From NCBI GenBank assembly GCA_035557475.1, contig DATMDV010000135.1, positions 1 through 36,488 on the forward strand: a stretch of DNA of 36,488 nucleotides, in the 5' to 3' direction. Source of the stretch: JALOLG01 sp035557475. Lineage in GTDB: Bacteria > Actinomycetota > Acidimicrobiia > Acidimicrobiales > Ilumatobacteraceae. Every line of letters starts with the position of its first letter. The stretch's first letter is position 1. Shown piece after piece: positions 7,234-13,908 of the stretch. A model generated the notes under the pieces. That model did not search any database. It was not told the origin of the DNA and saw nothing but the letters and a program-made list of their open reading frames with translations. Both the position numbers and the translations under genes were made by a program.

Positions 7234-8067
7234 ATGAAGGCCCCGACAGGAGCGACACAGCTCACTGCCGTCATCGGCTCGCCGGTGCGTCACAGCCTCT
7301 CGCCCACACTCCACAACGCGGCGTTCGCGGCCGCCGAACGCGATTGGGTGATGCTCGCCTTCGAGGTCGCACCTGGATCCGGCGCCGCCGCGGTCGACGC
7401 GATGCGCACCCTCGGGTTGCGCGGCATGGCGGTCACGATGCCCCACAAGACCGACGTCGCGGCGGCAGTCGACGACGTCGATCCGGCCGCCCGGGTGCTC
7501 GACTCGGTGAACACCGTCGTGCTTCGCGCCGACGGCACGACGTTTGGCACCAGCACCGACGGGCAAGGTTTCGTCGGCTCGCTGCTGGAGCGCGGGATCG
7601 ACCCTGCCGGGGCACGGATCGCGTTGCTCGGTGCCGGTGCTGCAGCGAGAGCGCTGATCGACGCACTGGGGCGGGCCGGCGTGGCCGACCTGGCGATCGT
7701 GAACCGCACCGCCGAGCACGCACGCCAGGCGTCCGAGCTCGCCGCCCAGGCGCGGGTCGGTGACACGGACGACATCCGCAACGCCGACATCGTCGTCAAC
7801 GCCACGCCGGTGGGGATGGGGACCGACGAGCTGCCGTGCGACCCGGCGTTGCTCGGTCCCCGCCAGATCGTCGCCGACCTCGTCTACCACCCGCTGGAGA
7901 CCGCCCTGCTGCAGGCGGCGCGCGACGCCGGCGCACGCGGGGTCGGCGGGCTGGCGATGCTCGTCCATCAGGCCGTCCTGCAACACGAGCTGTGGACGGG
8001 CGAACGCCCCGACCCGGACGTGATGCGGTTGGCAACGGAGGGCGAGCTCGTCAGGCGTCACGGATAA
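7234..8067 (+). CDS. aroE: Shikimate dehydrogenase (NADP+)
   Basis: AroE reduces 3-dehydroshikimate to shikimate. The 277-residue protein has the full family pattern: the shikimate-binding SLSP with Ser21 and Ser23, the catalytic Lys72 in MPHKTD, Asn93 in SVNTVV, and Asp109. The Asn of the usual NTD motif is Ser here (TSTDGQGF). The dinucleotide-binding loop is LLGAGAAARAL, and the C-terminus has GLAMLVHQAVLQHELWTG. ATG 7234 is the first in-frame start after mltG, 24 bp after its stop, and lies in the last partial unit of a 14-nt repeat. The stop codon TAA at 8065-8067 is the first half of the aroC -10 box. Confidence 0.95.
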   Translation: MKAPTGATQLTAVIGSPVRHSLSPTLHNAAFAAAERDWVMLAFEVAPGSGAAAVDAMRTLGLRGMAVTMPHKTDVAAAVDDVDPAARVLDSVNTVVLRADGTTFGTSTDGQGFVGSLLERGIDPAGARIALLGAGAAARALIDALGRAGVADLAIVNRTAEHARQASELAAQARVGDTDDIRNADIVVNATPVGMGTDELPCDPALLGPRQIVADLVYHPLETALLQAARDAGARGVGGLAMLVHQAVLQHELWTGERPDPDVMRLATEGELVRRHG

Positions 8068-8070
8068 TCT
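8065..8070 (+). promoter_or_regulatory. Leaderless -10 box TAATCT for aroC, fused to the aroE stop
   Basis: TAATCT begins with the aroE TAA stop codon and is followed by 7 nt and ATG 8078. It would let aroC and the genes after it be transcribed separately from aroE. Confidence 0.55.
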
Positions 8071-8077
8071 CGCCCGG

Positions 8078-9250
8078 ATGCTCCGCTTCCTCACCGCCGG
8101 CGAGTCGCACGGGCAAGCCCTGGTGGTGGTGATCGAGGGGCTCCCGGCCGGACTCGAGATCACGGTCGAGGAGATCCAGGCCGAGATGGCGCGCCGGCGG
8201 CTCGGGTACGGGCGCGGTCCGCGCCAGCGCTTCGAGGTCGACGAGTTGATCCTGGTCGGCGGCGTGCGGCACGGACGCACGCTCGGCTCGCCGGTCGCGA
8301 TCGAGATCAAGAACACCGAGTGGTTCCGGAGCGACAAGTGGCATCGGGAGATGTCGCCGGCTCCGGGACAGACCGAGTCGCCGCTCACCGAGGTCAGGCC
8401 CGGGCACGCCGATCTGACCGGGATGCAGAAGTACGGCTTCACCGACGCCCGCGATGTGCTCGAGCGCGCCAGCGCCCGCGAGACGGCCGCCCGCGTCGCG
8501 GCCGGGGCGGTGGCGAAGAAGCTGCTCGGCCACCTCGGGGTCCACATCATCTCGCACGTGATCCAGATGGGCTCCGCCCGCGTCGGCGCCGGCACGCCGC
8601 GCCCGACGCCCGACGACCTCACCATGGTCGACGACTCACCGGTGCGCTGCTTCGACCCCGGCACCGCCGAGGCGATGATCGCCGAGGTCAAGGCCGCGGC
8701 CAAGGACGGCGACTCGCTGGGTGGTGTGATCGAGGTGCTGGGCTTCGGCGTACCAGTTGGCCTCGGCAGCCACGTGCACTGGGATCGCAAGCTCGACGCG
8801 CTGCTCGCCCAGGCGATGATGAGCATCCAGGCCGTCAAGGGCGTCGAGATCGGCGACGGGTTCGAGGTCGCCGGACGTCGCGGTAGTTCCGCCCACGACC
8901 CCATCCGCTGGGATGGCGAAGCCAACCGCTACCGCCGGCTCAGCACGCTCGCCGGTGGCACCGAGGGCGGAATGTCGACGGGTGAGCTGCTCGTGGTGCG
9001 GGCGGCGATGAAGCCGCTCGCGACGCTCAACGTGCCGACCCTCGAGACGGTCGACACGGCGACCAAGGAGCCGGCGGTGTCGTTCAAGGAACGCACCGAC
9101 GTGACGGCCGTGCCGGCGATGGGTGTCGTCGCCGAGACGATGGTGGCGCTCGTGTTGGCCAACGAGGCACAACGCAAGTTCGGGGGCGACTCGGTGAGCG
9201 AGTTCGTCCGCAACGCCGAGGCGTTCGCCGCGACCATCGCCGCCTCATGA
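8078..9250 (+). CDS. aroC: Chorismate synthase
   Basis: AroC converts 5-enolpyruvylshikimate-3-phosphate to chorismate with reduced FMN as cofactor. The 390-residue product has the family's opening AGESHGQAL (residues 7-15), the RRLGYGRGPRQ segment, RASARETAARVAAGA, and the second signature around DPIRWDGE. The C-terminal LSTLAGGTEGGMSTGE and RTDVTAVPAMGVV complete the conserved blocks. The ATG is supported both by homology of the first residues and by the -10 box 7 nt upstream. The end overlaps aroK by ATGA (9247-9250). Confidence 0.97.
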   Translation: MLRFLTAGESHGQALVVVIEGLPAGLEITVEEIQAEMARRRLGYGRGPRQRFEVDELILVGGVRHGRTLGSPVAIEIKNTEWFRSDKWHREMSPAPGQTESPLTEVRPGHADLTGMQKYGFTDARDVLERASARETAARVAAGAVAKKLLGHLGVHIISHVIQMGSARVGAGTPRPTPDDLTMVDDSPVRCFDPGTAEAMIAEVKAAAKDGDSLGGVIEVLGFGVPVGLGSHVHWDRKLDALLAQAMMSIQAVKGVEIGDGFEVAGRRGSSAHDPIRWDGEANRYRRLSTLAGGTEGGMSTGELLVVRAAMKPLATLNVPTLETVDTATKEPAVSFKERTDVTAVPAMGVVAETMVALVLANEAQRKFGGDSVSEFVRNAEAFAATIAAS

Positions 9251-9765
9251 CCCACCTCGTGCTCGTCGGGATGATGGGCTCCGGCAAGACCACCGTCGGC
9301 CGGGTCGTTGCCGAACGGCTCGGCCGGCCGTTCCTCGACTCCGACGAGCTGATCGAGGCCCGCACCGGGCGCACGGTGAAGCAGATCTCCGATGACGAGG
9401 GGGTGCCGGCCTACCGTCTCCTCGAGACGCAGGCGTTGCTCGACGCGCTCTCGGCTTCTGTGCCCAGCGTCATCGCCGCCGCCGGGGGAGTAGTGCTGAG
9501 CCCCACGAACCGCGATGCGCTCCGCGCCGCCGACGCGACGGTCGTGTGGCTGAATGCCGATCCGTCGCTCCTCGTCGATCGTGTCAGGAGTGGCGGGCAT
9601 CGGCCGTTGCTCGACGACGACCCGGCGGGCACACTGCAACAGATGCACCGCGACCGTGAGCACCTGTACCGCGAGGTCGCCGATGCGGTCGTCGACATCG
9701 ATGGCCGCGACGTCACTCAGGTCGCGGATGCGGTGCTCGGGGCGATGGGCGCGAGCGAGAAATGA
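9247..9765 (+). CDS. aroK: Shikimate kinase
   Basis: AroK phosphorylates shikimate at the 3-hydroxyl with ATP. The 172-residue protein has the P-loop GMMGSGKT at residues 8-15, the shikimate-binding Asp33 in LDSDELIE, Arg57 in YRLLE, and Gly80-Gly81 in AAAGGVV. The lid arginine is in SGGHRPLL. Length is usual for a monofunctional kinase. It overlaps aroC and aroB by ATGA at both ends, so the aroC-aroK-aroB block is likely translated in a coupled way. The same order is found in mycobacteria. Confidence 0.95.
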   Translation: MTHLVLVGMMGSGKTTVGRVVAERLGRPFLDSDELIEARTGRTVKQISDDEGVPAYRLLETQALLDALSASVPSVIAAAGGVVLSPTNRDALRAADATVVWLNADPSLLVDRVRSGGHRPLLDDDPAGTLQQMHRDREHLYREVADAVVDIDGRDVTQVADAVLGAMGASEK

Positions 9766-10799
9766 ACGACGTCAATCGCGCGATGCGCGACGTTCGCCGT
9801 GTGCGCGTCCCGCTCGGCGAGCGCTCGTACGACGTGCTCGTCGGTCACGGCGCGGCGGTCCAACTCGGCGAGCTGCTCCCGCCGACCGCCCGCCGGGCGG
9901 CAGTGGTGAGTCAGCCCGGCCTTCCGGTCTCGATCGACGCCAGCATCCCGCACGTGCTGCTCGAGGTCGGACACGGCGAGGAGCACAAGTCGCTCGCCAC
10001 GATCGCCGACCTGTGCAGCGGGTTCGCCGAGATGGGGCTCACCCGCGACGACGTCGTCATCGCCGTCGGCGGTGGCATGGTCACCGACCTCGCCGGGTTC
10101 GCGGCCGCTTCGTACCACCGCGGCGTGCCGGTGGTCCACGTGGCGACGACGTTGCTGGCGATGGTCGATGCGGCGATCGGCGGCAAGACCGGGGTCAACC
10201 TGCCGCAGGGCAAGAACCTGGTCGGTGCGTTCTGGCAGCCGCACGGCGTGGTGTGCGATCTCGACGCCCTCGAGACGCTCTCCACCCGCGAGCTGCGCTG
10301 TGGCTACGGCGAGATGGCCAAGTACCACTTCCTGACCGGCGACGACCTGCTGGCGATGCCGTTGACCGACCGCGTGGCGCGGTGCGTCGAGATCAAGGCC
10401 GAGGTCGTGGCGTCCGACGAGCGTGAGGACGGTCGGCGGGCGATCCTCAACTACGGACACACGCTGGCCCACGCTCTCGAGATCGCGACGGATTACGACC
10501 TCGCCCACGGCGAGGCGGTCGCGATCGGGCTCGTGTTCGCCGCTCACCTCGCCCACCGGCTCGAACGCATCGACAGCACGCGCGTCGGACAGCACATCGA
10601 GGTCGTCGGTGAGACGTACGGGCTGCCGACCGCCTTGCCACCCGGTCTCGACCCGGACCTCCTGCTCACGCTGATGGGCCGCGACAAGAAGGCACGCGAC
10701 GGGCTCACGTTCGTGCTCGACGGACCCCGCGGCGTCGAGGTCGTCGCCGGTGTCGATCCGGCCACGGTCGTCTCGACGCTGGAGCTGCTCGTCCGATGA
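9762..10799 (+). CDS. aroB: 3-Dehydroquinate synthase
   Basis: AroB forms 3-dehydroquinate from DAHP using NAD+ and a divalent metal, usually Zn2+. The 345-residue product shows the NAD-binding AVGGGMVTDLAGF (about 101-113), the IGGKTGVNLPQGKNLVGAF block, and the predicted metal ligands Glu184 (GYGEMAK), His233 (NYGHT) and His249 (AHGEAVAIG). ATG 9762 overlaps the aroK stop (ATGA). An in-frame ATG at 9783 seven codons later is the alternative start. The stop lies 13 bp before the acetyltransferase gene, in a stretch that contains an 11-nt direct repeat. Confidence 0.96.
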   Translation: MNDVNRAMRDVRRVRVPLGERSYDVLVGHGAAVQLGELLPPTARRAAVVSQPGLPVSIDASIPHVLLEVGHGEEHKSLATIADLCSGFAEMGLTRDDVVIAVGGGMVTDLAGFAAASYHRGVPVVHVATTLLAMVDAAIGGKTGVNLPQGKNLVGAFWQPHGVVCDLDALETLSTRELRCGYGEMAKYHFLTGDDLLAMPLTDRVARCVEIKAEVVASDEREDGRRAILNYGHTLAHALEIATDYDLAHGEAVAIGLVFAAHLAHRLERIDSTRVGQHIEVVGETYGLPTALPPGLDPDLLLTLMGRDKKARDGLTFVLDGPRGVEVVAGVDPATVVSTLELLVR

Positions 10800-10823
10800 T
10801 CCGGACTGCCTCATGATCCGGAC
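10796..10823 (+). repeat. 11-nt direct repeat ATGATCCGGAC at the aroB/GNAT junction
   Basis: ATGATCCGGAC occurs at 10796-10806 and again at 10813-10823. The first copy contains the aroB stop (10797-10799). The second is the start of the acetyltransferase gene. The two ATGs lie in different frames. Confidence 0.85.
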
Positions 10824-11358
10824 GGAGCGTCTTGTGCTCCGGCGGTGGACCGACGGCGACCGTCCCGCCTTCCACGACCTCAACAGCGACCCGCTCGTGA
10901 TGGCGACGATCGGCGCCGTGATGGACCGCGCCCAGTCCGACGCCATGATGGATCGCATCGAGGGCGGATTCGAAGCGCACGGGTTCGGCCTGTGGTGTGT
11001 CGAGCTCGACGGCACGTCCATCGGGTTCACGGGCCTGTCGGCTCCATGGTTCCGCGAGGGCATCGAAGTCGGGTGGCGGATCCGCTCGGCGTGGTGGGGG
11101 CACGGTTACGCGCCAGAGGCCGCGAGGGCGGCGTTGGCGATCGCGTTCGACGACCTCAGCCTCGACGAGGTGATCTCGTTCACCGCGGTCACCAACGACA
11201 AGTCGCGGCGTGTGATGGAGAAGATCGGGATGACCCTCGATCCCACTGGCGACTTCGACCACCCGTCGGTCCCCGAGGGCAGCCCCCTGCGACCCCACGT
11301 CCTGTACCGCCTGACGGCTGCCCAATTCCGTTCGACACAGTACCGTTCGGCGCCGTGA
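10813..11358 (+). CDS. GNAT-family N-acetyltransferase (RimJ/RimL type)
   Basis: The 181-residue product looks like the RimJ/RimL branch of GNAT enzymes, which move acetyl from acetyl-CoA to amino groups of proteins or small molecules. It opens with IRTERLVLRRWTDGDR, a typical strand-1/helix-1 start. The acetyl-CoA pyrophosphate loop (motif A) is seen in RSAWWGHGYAPEAARAAL, and NDKSRRVMEKIGM is the usual motif B helix. ATG 10813 gives the canonical N-terminus. It sits between aroB and aroQ, and its TGA overlaps the aroQ GTG. The codons for its last residues (QYRSAP) also contain the aroQ -10 box. The substrate cannot be told from sequence. Confidence 0.85.
   Translation: MIRTERLVLRRWTDGDRPAFHDLNSDPLVMATIGAVMDRAQSDAMMDRIEGGFEAHGFGLWCVELDGTSIGFTGLSAPWFREGIEVGWRIRSAWWGHGYAPEAARAALAIAFDDLSLDEVISFTAVTNDKSRRVMEKIGMTLDPTGDFDHPSVPEGSPLRPHVLYRLTAAQFRSTQYRSAP
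11341..11346 (+). promoter_or_regulatory. Leaderless -10 box TACCGT for aroQ, inside the GNAT coding tail
   Basis: TACCGT encodes the Tyr-Arg of the GNAT C-terminus and lies 8 nt before the aroQ GTG 11355. The next gene could start either by coupling (GTGA overlap) or as a leaderless transcript. Confidence 0.45.
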
Positions 11359-11840
11359 CCGTTTCGGAAAGCGAGCCCGATCATGCGCACCACCTGCACG
11401 GTGATGAGCCGCTGGTGCTGTTGTTGCACGGGCCGAACCTGAACCTGCTCGGCGAGCGTGAGCCCGAGGTGTACGGCACCGCGACGTTGACCGACTACGT
11501 GAAGGCCGTGGTGCGCTCGGGCGCCGAGAACGGGTTGCGCATCGAGTCCCACCAGAGCAACCACGAAGGCGAGCTGATCGACCTCATCCATGCCGCGCGC
11601 GGCCGCTGCGCGGCGATCATCATCAACCCCGGGGCGTTCACCCACTACGCCTGGGCGATCCACGACGCGCTGGCGGCGTTCGAGGGTCCGATCGTCGAGG
11701 TCCACATCTCGAACCCCAATGCCCGTGAACCATGGCGCCACACGAGCGTGATCGCACCGGTCGCGACCGGCTCGATCATGGGGTTCGGTGTCGACGGCTA
11801 CGACTATGCCGTCCGTGCCATCGCCGGGAGGATCCTGTGA
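11355..11840 (+). CDS. aroQ: Type II 3-dehydroquinate dehydratase
   Basis: AroQ dehydrates 3-dehydroquinate to 3-dehydroshikimate. The predicted 161-residue protein carries HGPNLNLLGEREPEVYG with the catalytic Arg35 and Tyr40, INPGAFTHYAWAIHDAL, and EVHISNPNAREPWR with the catalytic His117. These identify the dodecameric type II family rather than type I AroD. From GTG 11355 there are about 20 residues before the first core strand, longer than the usual few, and they are His-rich (HAHHLH). No better in-frame ATG or GTG exists inside that stretch, and the GTG both overlaps the GNAT stop and sits 8 nt after a -10 box. The TGA overlaps the next GTG (11837-11840). Confidence 0.94.
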   Translation: MTVSESEPDHAHHLHGDEPLVLLLHGPNLNLLGEREPEVYGTATLTDYVKAVVRSGAENGLRIESHQSNHEGELIDLIHAARGRCAAIIINPGAFTHYAWAIHDALAAFEGPIVEVHISNPNAREPWRHTSVIAPVATGSIMGFGVDGYDYAVRAIAGRIL

Positions 11841-12943
11841 ACGACCTGGCGCCGATCGGCTACGCGGGTCGCGCCGACCGCGTGCGGCAGCGGTTCGACG
11901 AAGCCGCCCTGCTCGTGACGAACCTGACCAACGTGCGGTGGTTGACCGGCTTCACCGGCTCGAACGGGTGGGTTGCGGTACTGCCCGATCGACTCGTGCT
12001 CGGCACCGACGGGCGCTACCGCGATCGGGCCGAGACCGAACTGGCCGACGCCGGCGTCGATGCCGAGATCCTCACCGGTTTCACGCGCCCCGAACAGCAC
12101 GACCAACTGATCGCCACGTTGCGTGGCCTCGCCACGGTCGGCGCCGAGGCCGCATCGATCACCCACGCGGCATGGACGTCACTCGCCGCCGAGATCGACA
12201 TCGTGGCGAGTGACGGCCACGTCGAAGCCGAGCGCCGGGTGAAAGACGACGGTGAGGTCGCGCGCATCGCCGAGGCGGCCCGCATCGCCGATGCCGCGCT
12301 CGCCGCCGTCGCCCCGACGCTTGGCGACGGTTTGACCGAGGTCGACGTCCGCGACGAGCTCGACCACCGGATGCGCCGGCTCGGGGCTGCCGGTCCGAGC
12401 TACGACACGATCGTGGCGACCGGCCCCCAGAACGCCGCTCGCCCGCATCACGAGCCGGGCACGCGGCGCATCGTCGAAGGCGACACCGTCGTGATCGACG
12501 TCGGTGCCCTCGTCGACGGCTACCACTCCGACATGACGAGGAGCTACGTGGTCGGCGACGCGTCTGCGGAGCAGGGCGAGGTCTACGCCCTCGTGCTCGA
12601 GGCTCAGCTCGCCGGACTCGACGCGGTCAGCGCGGGTGTCGCCGCCCGCGAGGTCGACGCGGTGTGTCGCGACATCTTCGAAGCAGCCGGTCGCCTCGAC
12701 TGGTACCTGCACGGCACCGGCCACGGCGTCGGGCTGGTCATCCACGAGGATCCGTTCCACAGCCGCACCTCGACGCAGGAATTGCTGGTCGGGGACGTGG
12801 TGACCGTCGAGCCCGGGCTCTATCGTTCAGGGTTCGGTGGCTTCCGGGTCGAGGACCTGGTGGTGGTCACCGAATCCGGATGCCGGATCCTCACTGAGAC
12901 GTCCAAGGACACGCCATGCCTGCCATTACGACCAACGACTTGA
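11837..12943 (+). CDS. pepQ: M24-family Xaa-Pro aminopeptidase/dipeptidase
   Basis: The 368-residue product is a pita-bread metallopeptidase that cleaves X-Pro bonds. The N-terminal creatinase-like domain (residues 1 to about 120) includes NLTNVRWLTGFTGSNGW. The catalytic domain shows all five metal ligands of family M24: Asp221 (VIDVG), Asp232 (GYHSDMTR), His296 (HGTGHGVG), Glu325 (TVEPGLY) and Glu339 (RVEDLVVV). Whether it acts as an aminopeptidase P or a prolidase cannot be settled; the symbol follows the mycobacterial gene in the same position before efp. Its last nine codons plus stop overlap efp by 28 nt, an unusually long overlap here. Confidence 0.9.
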   Translation: MNDLAPIGYAGRADRVRQRFDEAALLVTNLTNVRWLTGFTGSNGWVAVLPDRLVLGTDGRYRDRAETELADAGVDAEILTGFTRPEQHDQLIATLRGLATVGAEAASITHAAWTSLAAEIDIVASDGHVEAERRVKDDGEVARIAEAARIADAALAAVAPTLGDGLTEVDVRDELDHRMRRLGAAGPSYDTIVATGPQNAARPHHEPGTRRIVEGDTVVIDVGALVDGYHSDMTRSYVVGDASAEQGEVYALVLEAQLAGLDAVSAGVAAREVDAVCRDIFEAAGRLDWYLHGTGHGVGLVIHEDPFHSRTSTQELLVGDVVTVEPGLYRSGFGGFRVEDLVVVTESGCRILTETSKDTPCLPLRPTT

Positions 12944-13479
12944 AGAACGGCATCACGCTCGAGCTCGACAACGGGCTGTTCCAGGTCGTCGAGTTCCAGC
13001 ACGTGAAGCCGGGCAAGGGTGGGGCCTTCGTGCGCACCAAGCTGCGCAACGTGAAAACCGGGAACGTCTTCGACCGCACGTTCAACGCAGGGGTACGGGT
13101 CGAGCAGGCGATCGTGAACCGCACCGAGATGCAGTTCCTGTACCGCGACGGTGACGACTACGTGTTCATGGACAATCAGAGTTACGAGCAGGTCAACGTG
13201 TCGTCGGCAGCGCTCGGTGACATCGCCGAATACCTGGTCGAGGGGATGTCGGCCCAACTCGGCTTCCACAACAACGTGATCATCAGTGCCGAGATCCCGG
13301 CGTCGGTGGAGCTGAAGATCGCCGTCACCGAACCAGGCGTGCAGGGCGACCGCGTGTCGGGCGCCCGCAAGCAGGCGACGCTCGAGACCGGCAAGGTCCT
13401 CCAGGTGCCGCTGTTCGTCGAGACCGGCGACAAGGTGAGGGTCGACACGCGCACCGGTGAGTACATGACGCGCGTCTGA
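12916..13479 (+). CDS. efp: Translation elongation factor P
   Basis: EF-P binds between the ribosomal P and E sites and relieves stalling at proline runs. The 187-residue protein has the KOW-like N-domain and two OB domains. The tip loop is VKPGKGGAF with Lys34 at the position modified in E. coli. No epmA, epmB or earP gene lies in the window, so modification is unknown; unmodified PGK-type EF-Ps are known in actinobacteria. ATG 12916 has AAGGA (12905-12909) 6 nt upstream and lies inside the end of pepQ. Its TGA shares one base with the nusB ATG (TGATG). The order pepQ-efp-nusB matches mycobacteria. Confidence 0.97.
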   Translation: MPAITTNDLKNGITLELDNGLFQVVEFQHVKPGKGGAFVRTKLRNVKTGNVFDRTFNAGVRVEQAIVNRTEMQFLYRDGDDYVFMDNQSYEQVNVSSAALGDIAEYLVEGMSAQLGFHNNVIISAEIPASVELKIAVTEPGVQGDRVSGARKQATLETGKVLQVPLFVETGDKVRVDTRTGEYMTRV

Positions 13480-13898
13480 TGGAACGTCCCGACGCGCGAT
13501 CCGACGCCCGTGAGCGGGCGCTCTACCTGTTGTACGAGGCCCAGGCCAAGGGCATCGATCCGGCGGCCACGATCGACCTCCAGGTGATCGACCCCGACGC
13601 GATGACCACCGACTTGGTGGTCGGGGTCGGGGCCCGGCTGGCCGAGATCGACGCCGCGATCGCCGACAAGGCGCGCGACTGGCCGTTGACGCGCATGCCG
13701 GTGATCGATCTCAGCGTGATGCGATTGGCGACCTTCGAGCTGATGGCGCGCCCTGATGTTCCGCTGGCAGTCGTCATCGACGAGGCCGTCGAACTGGCGA
13801 AGCGGTTCTCGACCGACAACAGCGGTCGGTTCGTCAACGGCGTCCTGGCGGCGATCGCCGCCGACGTGCGCACTGTCGTCGACGGGGCCGACCACTAG
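13479..13898 (+). CDS. nusB: Transcription antitermination factor NusB
   Basis: NusB binds boxA RNA with S10 and takes part in rRNA antitermination. The 139-residue product has normal length and the family's landmarks: SDARERALYLLYEAQAKG at the N-terminus, DWPLTRMPVIDLSVMRLATFEL in the middle, and PLAVVIDEAVELAKRFSTDNSGRFVNGVLAAI near the end (quoted in parts; the conserved core is the EAVELAK and FVNGVL helices). The start is tied to the efp stop by TGATG. Its TAG stop (13896-13898) begins the -10 box of the following membrane-protein gene. Confidence 0.95.
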   Translation: MERPDARSDARERALYLLYEAQAKGIDPAATIDLQVIDPDAMTTDLVVGVGARLAEIDAAIADKARDWPLTRMPVIDLSVMRLATFELMARPDVPLAVVIDEAVELAKRFSTDNSGRFVNGVLAAIAADVRTVVDGADH

Positions 13899-13901
13899 AT
13901 T
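13896..13901 (+). promoter_or_regulatory. Leaderless -10 box TAGATT for the GT-C-like gene pair, fused to the nusB stop
   Basis: TAGATT starts with the nusB TAG stop and is followed by 7 nt and GTG 13909. It would set the membrane-protein pair apart from the housekeeping operon. Confidence 0.5.
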
Positions 13902-13908
13902 CCCGGCC

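Noticed and set aside
5815..8925. 1036-codon open frame on the minus strand opposite ruvX-mltG-aroE-aroC
   Set aside because: It spans four well-supported genes and has no domain of its own.
9717..11063. 448-codon minus-strand frame opposite aroB and GNAT
   Set aside because: Antisense shadow of aroB, which has all metal ligands on the plus strand.
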